64,000 nucleotides of DNA from Bacillota bacterium (GTDB lineage Bacteria; Bacillota; UBA4882; UBA8346), in the NCBI GenBank assembly GCA_023392595.1, contig JAEVYU010000005.1:102399-166398 (forward strand). Reading direction: 5' to 3'. Shown one piece after another: positions 61,701 to 64,000 of the stretch (the first letter of the stretch is position 1; each line of letters begins with the position of its first letter). A program made the translations under genes and the position numbers. The notes below the pieces were generated by a model. It did not search any database, had not been told where the DNA came from, and saw only the letters and a program-made list of their open reading frames with translations.

Positions 61701-62213
61701 GGGGATTATCATTTTAAGTGTTATGAGTGGGAAGGTTGCATGTATAGGATGTTTGAAGAGCTAGCCCCCTTTCATTTTAATCAAGTCTATGTGGAACCAA
61801 TGTTGAAGAGATATTTAGATGAATTAGGCAATGGTGATGACGATAGCAAAGTCCTAAAACATATCTCCCTTTGCAGATATCAATTTGAATACGATGAAGC
61901 AGGATTTCCCCATTCTTTAAGCTTTGAAACCGGTGATGAACTGTGTATGATTGATCACCTATCAATTGCAGAAGATTGGATTGCAGATCCAAAGCAGATA
62001 ACAGAAACCAAATTAAGGGAACTGCAAAAAAACAAGACAATATGCGAAAAAGATGATGATGGATGGAATATATTGTTATACAAAATAAAGGATATTGAAC
62101 TGTTAAAAGAACTAGTTACTTACGATCAATTACTAAAATTCGTGAAGGAGCTTGAAAGTAAGTACTTAAGATTTTTGAATGGTGACTATTCGCAAATAAA
62201 GAGATTGTCTTAA
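58770..62213 (+). CDS. Restriction-nuclease/STAND NTPase protein (antiphage type)
   Basis: 1147 residues. N-terminal ~130: a Mrr-like PD-(D/E)XK nuclease (GIDG at 41-44 with D43, VVQVK with Q56-x-K58). Then a STAND-like P-loop NTPase: Walker A GEPGVGKTT at 203-211, Walker B VIILDDFWGS with D253/D254, and TTREYIL at 292-298 as in the nSTAND3 group. The remaining ~700 residues are helical repeat-like and would serve as sensor. This is the layout of antiviral STAND proteins, which cut DNA after sensing a phage protein. ATG 58770 is set by GGGAGGAG; AT-rich. Sensor specificity unknown. Confidence 0.85.
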   Translation: MPNYDFHSLLEPLEFQKLVCDIVELRDNIFLETYKEGRDSGIDGFYTDGNKKIVVQVKRYQQDFKRLYRDLQHIELSKVQKLKPDRYILGVSIDFGQGQKGEIKDLFQGYITNTNDILSKTDINRLLERPEYKWIERANPKLWLPSINVFEKTLKESANRAAYRESAEELKEAIKTSKVFAPTRIYRKALHKWLENHVIIISGEPGVGKTTMAYLFALAYLQPDNLDGFIWANSIHDVYTMLEDEQKQVIILDDFWGSIFNEDHTRRNDENRLDKLIRRILESNGEKRLILTTREYILQQGLLKHPALKEIFEQYELVCVMEEYSDDEKASILFRHLYASNLEYEYVDYLYMKCDRIVYHPNYNPRVLALYLDKKSGKDCSPQEYYEELCDYFDNPGAFWKSIFVELSPEAQIVAMLLLISSTPMRLIDMKYCYQKYIHNFTAQTTIKNLGDCIAELEKTMLKSFYSEDQEEVLLKFSMPAVQDFLYSHIEENSEQSIPQILRCCNYFNQLQFLLEHQSMHCSDRVVDLIVQQCILHYHDYVDSHVECDGSWNWDEYALDIENLNGREYLHRFFYLLRCCEPERHPKLFQFLETQIKDYCLTMGKGDQEAQYADLHNLPDIIVCCINKGMIFNGKDIIDKYYEEAFSVYHYSAMKKFQEVFPKDYNIFYNIYFQEIKRSLKDTILAELDLLEELGMECEYDRLLDNIPDLLEEFGLHYTKKFGQQIIALCGREPVSIVRKKEVYEKPAHDDKDEEELALETVKEDAGNWLLGPNETYLNDDQIAEIISKSSLNPELKMELKKVLDTGVPHHVNNFLQTKESVELLVKALCDSGSYIPEQESNLIMMMLWYISKGNQEWLKKISGFCAECFTMIMYQEEPVVRANQFLSSGIYGSYLKNDAQLCEAIFENLLIRDEQWIRFLHIPIFIFCNACIMLMISEEGELEAYYQDLWGENFNKLKFIDRYDGKPQTDIYYMDFGDYHFKCYEWEGCMYRMFEELAPFHFNQVYVEPMLKRYLDELGNGDDDSKVLKHISLCRYQFEYDEAGFPHSLSFETGDELCMIDHLSIAEDWIADPKQITETKLRELQKNKTICEKDDDGWNILLYKIKDIELLKELVTYDQLLKFVKELESKYLRFLNGDYSQIKRLS

Positions 62214-62238
62214 TAATAATTTCAGAGGTGAAAATATA

Positions 62239-63159
62239 ATGGCATGGTGGGGTGTGGATAATTTATTTGATACACATTATGATTTTGATGATTTAGAGTT
62301 AATAGGTGACCATTTATTTGTTGTTGGAGTACCTGAAAATTTTGATGATAGTTTTAAACGAAATGTTTTTGCTGCAGCCAAAACTTCAATGTTAGGGAAT
62401 GCATCAGTTGATTATACACTTAAACGATATTCTAAGAATTGGAATTTTAAACAAAATGAAGATACAAAACAAATTTATTCTGCATTATCTGATGTAAAAT
62501 GTATAATAGTTTCTGCTTTAGAGTATCTTATGGCAATCGATGAGAAACCAGATATACCTAGCCTTTTTACATCGGGAGCAGCTCTTGCCCGATTACAAAA
62601 TACATTTCAAGCATCAAATCTTACAATAAAATGTGGTTTGCAATTTGAAACTGCCGCTCTTGAACGTGTTATACTTGAACAGCTAGCATGGATTTTTTAT
62701 ATTTATAAATTTGAAGGAGATTTCTTTAAGATTCTTCCTACAAAATGTGTTAATAATTTTAAAACTGTTTATCCTAATATTGGATCATTATACGGCTTTT
62801 TAAGCGAACATGCTCATATTTCGCCTGAGACAACATTAGATTACGTTAGATTTGATGGTAAAAAACTTAATGTTCGTTTATCAGAACCTCAGATTACGAA
62901 AGTGATGAAATATATTTTGATTGTTCTTGCAGATATGTTCTGCGTAGTTGGCGAGATAATATATTCTGATTTATTAAAAGAATATCAATACATTCAACGT
63001 AATAAAGATAATAGTTTTATGCCAAATAAGTTTAGAATGACCAAAGAAATATTAGAAAAAAATGAAAAGGTTCTATTACGGGGAATTAAAGGAGAGCAAA
63101 TAGTACCTGACACTAAATTTCCGTATGGGTTTAGGCTTTTTGACTTTGATGGAGAATGA
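62239..63159 (+). CDS. HEPN/DUF5677-like protein, second of the defence block
   Basis: 306 residues. The CGLQFETAALERVILEQLAWI helix (Arg...Glu) and SLYGFLSEHAHISP (Ser...His) match the two blocks of the protein at 57604 and the DUF5677 pattern. GAGGTG precedes the ATG; 25 bp after the STAND gene, same strand, so probably co-transcribed. Two such proteins flanking one STAND nuclease may form a complex or a self-limiting set. Function inferred, not shown. Confidence 0.62.
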   Translation: MAWWGVDNLFDTHYDFDDLELIGDHLFVVGVPENFDDSFKRNVFAAAKTSMLGNASVDYTLKRYSKNWNFKQNEDTKQIYSALSDVKCIIVSALEYLMAIDEKPDIPSLFTSGAALARLQNTFQASNLTIKCGLQFETAALERVILEQLAWIFYIYKFEGDFFKILPTKCVNNFKTVYPNIGSLYGFLSEHAHISPETTLDYVRFDGKKLNVRLSEPQITKVMKYILIVLADMFCVVGEIIYSDLLKEYQYIQRNKDNSFMPNKFRMTKEILEKNEKVLLRGIKGEQIVPDTKFPYGFRLFDFDGE

Positions 63160-63188
63160 GAATTATGTTTCATTTCAGAAGAGAAGTC

Positions 63189-63401
63189 CTAATTATTATC
63201 CACTTCATGAACCATCAAATCTCCCGGCTGGCAATCAAGTGCATTACATATCCGGTTAATTACCGATAAATCTACCCTGGTGCATGTATTGTTATATATT
63301 GCATACAGGGTATTTTTATTTACCCCACTTTTTTCTTGCAGCTCGGGGACTTTCATCCGGCCTTTTTCAAACATCACTCTATCGAGAGTAAATCTAATCA
63401 C
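63189..63401 (-). CDS. XRE/Cro-type repressor
   Basis: 70 residues, one helix-turn-helix of the Cro/CI type (VPELQEKSGVNKNTLYAIYN, then INRICNALDCQPGDLM). GTG start after AAGAGGT. Its own promoter and the palindrome TGTTCT-ATTG-AGAACA (63446-63461) lie just upstream, indicating autoregulation, and it is divergent from the symE-like gene. Confidence 0.88.
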   Translation of the reverse strand: MIRFTLDRVMFEKGRMKVPELQEKSGVNKNTLYAIYNNTCTRVDLSVINRICNALDCQPGDLMVHEVDNN

Positions 63402-63436
63402 AATAAAACCTCTTTTCCAGCTGACTAACTGTGTAT

Positions 63437-63461
63437 ATTATACCGTGTTCTATTGAGAACA
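63437..63461 (-). promoter_or_regulatory. XRE gene promoter and operator
   Basis: Minus strand TTGCTG, 17 bp, TATAAT (-10 near 63437-63442). The spacer holds the palindrome TGTTCT-ATTG-AGAACA (63446-63461), a likely operator for the repressor. Confidence 0.65.
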
Positions 63462-63494
63462 GCAAATTATGTAAGGAAAAAATCCAATTATCTA

Positions 63495-63523
63495 TTGACA
63501 AAGAACATTGTCTAATGTAATAT
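63495..63523 (+). promoter_or_regulatory. Promoter of the SymE-like gene
   Basis: TTGACA, 17 bp, TAATAT. The spacer contains ACATT-GTCT-AATGT, a possible second operator. Confidence 0.7.
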
Positions 63524-63616
63524 TTATTATGTATTAATCACAACGAAATATGTACTAATTGCAATCAAGTATGGACAAAATTTTTTTATTGAATTACATT
63601 CGGAAGGAGCTCCGTC

Positions 63617-63790
63617 ATGAATTCCCACTCCCATACCGTCTATTCCATCTTAAGTAACGGCAAAAAAGTCCCCATGCTTCGCCTGTCCGGCCAGTGGCTG
63701 GAACGATGCGGTTTTAAACCCGGCTGCAACTATACAGTCAGCGAACTGTCAGGATGTTTGCTGTTGATGGTGGACAAAAATAAAAAGTGA
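63617..63790 (+). CDS. SymE-like toxin (type I addiction module)
   Basis: 57 residues, too short for usual ORF cut-offs. VPMLRLSGQWLERCGF, then VSELSGCLLL, match the SymE core (IPAI-LKGQWLE-AGF--G---V---GC-VL). AAGGAG lies 7 nt before the ATG. SymE toxins cut or bind nucleic acid and are held in check by an antisense RNA; I cannot see that RNA. The adjoining XRE repressor may instead control it. SymE genes cluster with restriction-type defences, as here. Confidence 0.72.
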   Translation: MNSHSHTVYSILSNGKKVPMLRLSGQWLERCGFKPGCNYTVSELSGCLLLMVDKNKK

Positions 63791-63906
63791 AACACGAATT
63801 TAGTTCTTATTTTAAGGTTTTAAAGCAAATTGGCAACTGAAATAAGCAATGATTTCGGCCGGGATTTCCACATACAAAGATTTTTCGTCTTCAAGGAGGA
63901 AGACGA

Positions 63907-64000
63907 GCGCCGCCTCTACTCACGGATGAATAACGGCGGTCGCCCCCGGAAGCCTCATATAATTGCCAGTCGAAAGGCCAGGATGGCGAAGACCCACTAA
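63907..64000 (-). repeat. Right inverted repeat (IR-R), cut by the window end
   Basis: Reverse complement of 56812-56906, about 80% identical. It may continue beyond 64000. Confidence 0.8.

Overview
The window reads as chromosome of an anaerobic, fermentative, spore-forming Bacillota (Firmicutes). The evidence is two sets of NAD-linked [FeFe]-hydrogenases, an AdhE, an NfnAB transhydrogenase, two Rex redox repressors, a SigH sporulation sigma factor, clostridial AGGAGG-type ribosome binding sites, and no sign of respiratory genes. The mix of hydrogen and ethanol genes recalls lineages such as Hydrogenispora, but that is a guess and not an identification. No rRNA, tRNA or CRISPR array was found.

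1-3.4 kb: tail of a sulfonate/nitrate/taurine-type ABC importer, a decayed DUF4418-like/FtsX-permease relic, and two cyclic-nucleotide-binding-fold regulators. 3.6-15.5 kb: redox cluster 1, holding three Rex-like operators, a small [2Fe-2S] protein, a PAS-containing sensory [FeFe]-hydrogenase, a SpoIIE-type phosphatase, a trimeric electron-bifurcating hydrogenase (HydC-HydB-HydA), Rex1 and adhE with its own Rex operators. 15.6-17 kb: a LytTR regulator and a prolyl-tRNA deacylase-like protein. 17.1-30.1 kb: redox cluster 2, with a second HydC-HydB-HydA operon, nfnBA, an iron alcohol dehydrogenase, a second [2Fe-2S]/sensory hydrogenase/phosphatase set, Rex2 and a PAS protein. Three of these promoters are near copies of one another with a Rex operator in the -35/-10 spacer. 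Together the two clusters look like a redox-controlled system that splits reducing equivalents among H2, NADPH and ethanol, with an H2-sensing/phosphatase branch whose target is not in the window.

30.4-36.4 kb: a 2H phosphoesterase, an ABM-like protein, then a TrpP-like ECF transporter operon (S component, two ATPases, T component). Its leader carries a GAG/TAG array with 5-nt periodicity followed by competing antiterminator and terminator helices, which looks like TRAP attenuation by tryptophan. A phenylacetate-CoA ligase follows. 36.6-45.4 kb: a nearly complete AI-2 uptake and processing locus (lsrF, cupin, lsrK, lsrR divergent from lsrACDB), with a cupin where LsrG would be expected. 45.6-51.5 kb: housekeeping genes argH, lysC, apt, mrnC, rlmB, sigH.

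51.5-64 kb: accessory region starting right after sigH, where the usual rpmG-secE-nusG genes would be expected. It holds hairpins, an alpha/beta hydrolase, a 42-bp tandem repeat, dispersed repeat copies, a P-loop protein of mobile-element type, and an AT-rich block with a restriction-nuclease/STAND-NTPase protein between two HEPN/DUF5677-like proteins. An XRE regulator and a short SymE-like toxin gene follow. The AT-rich block is bracketed by inverted copies of a ~94-bp repeat, which suggests a recently acquired antiphage island.
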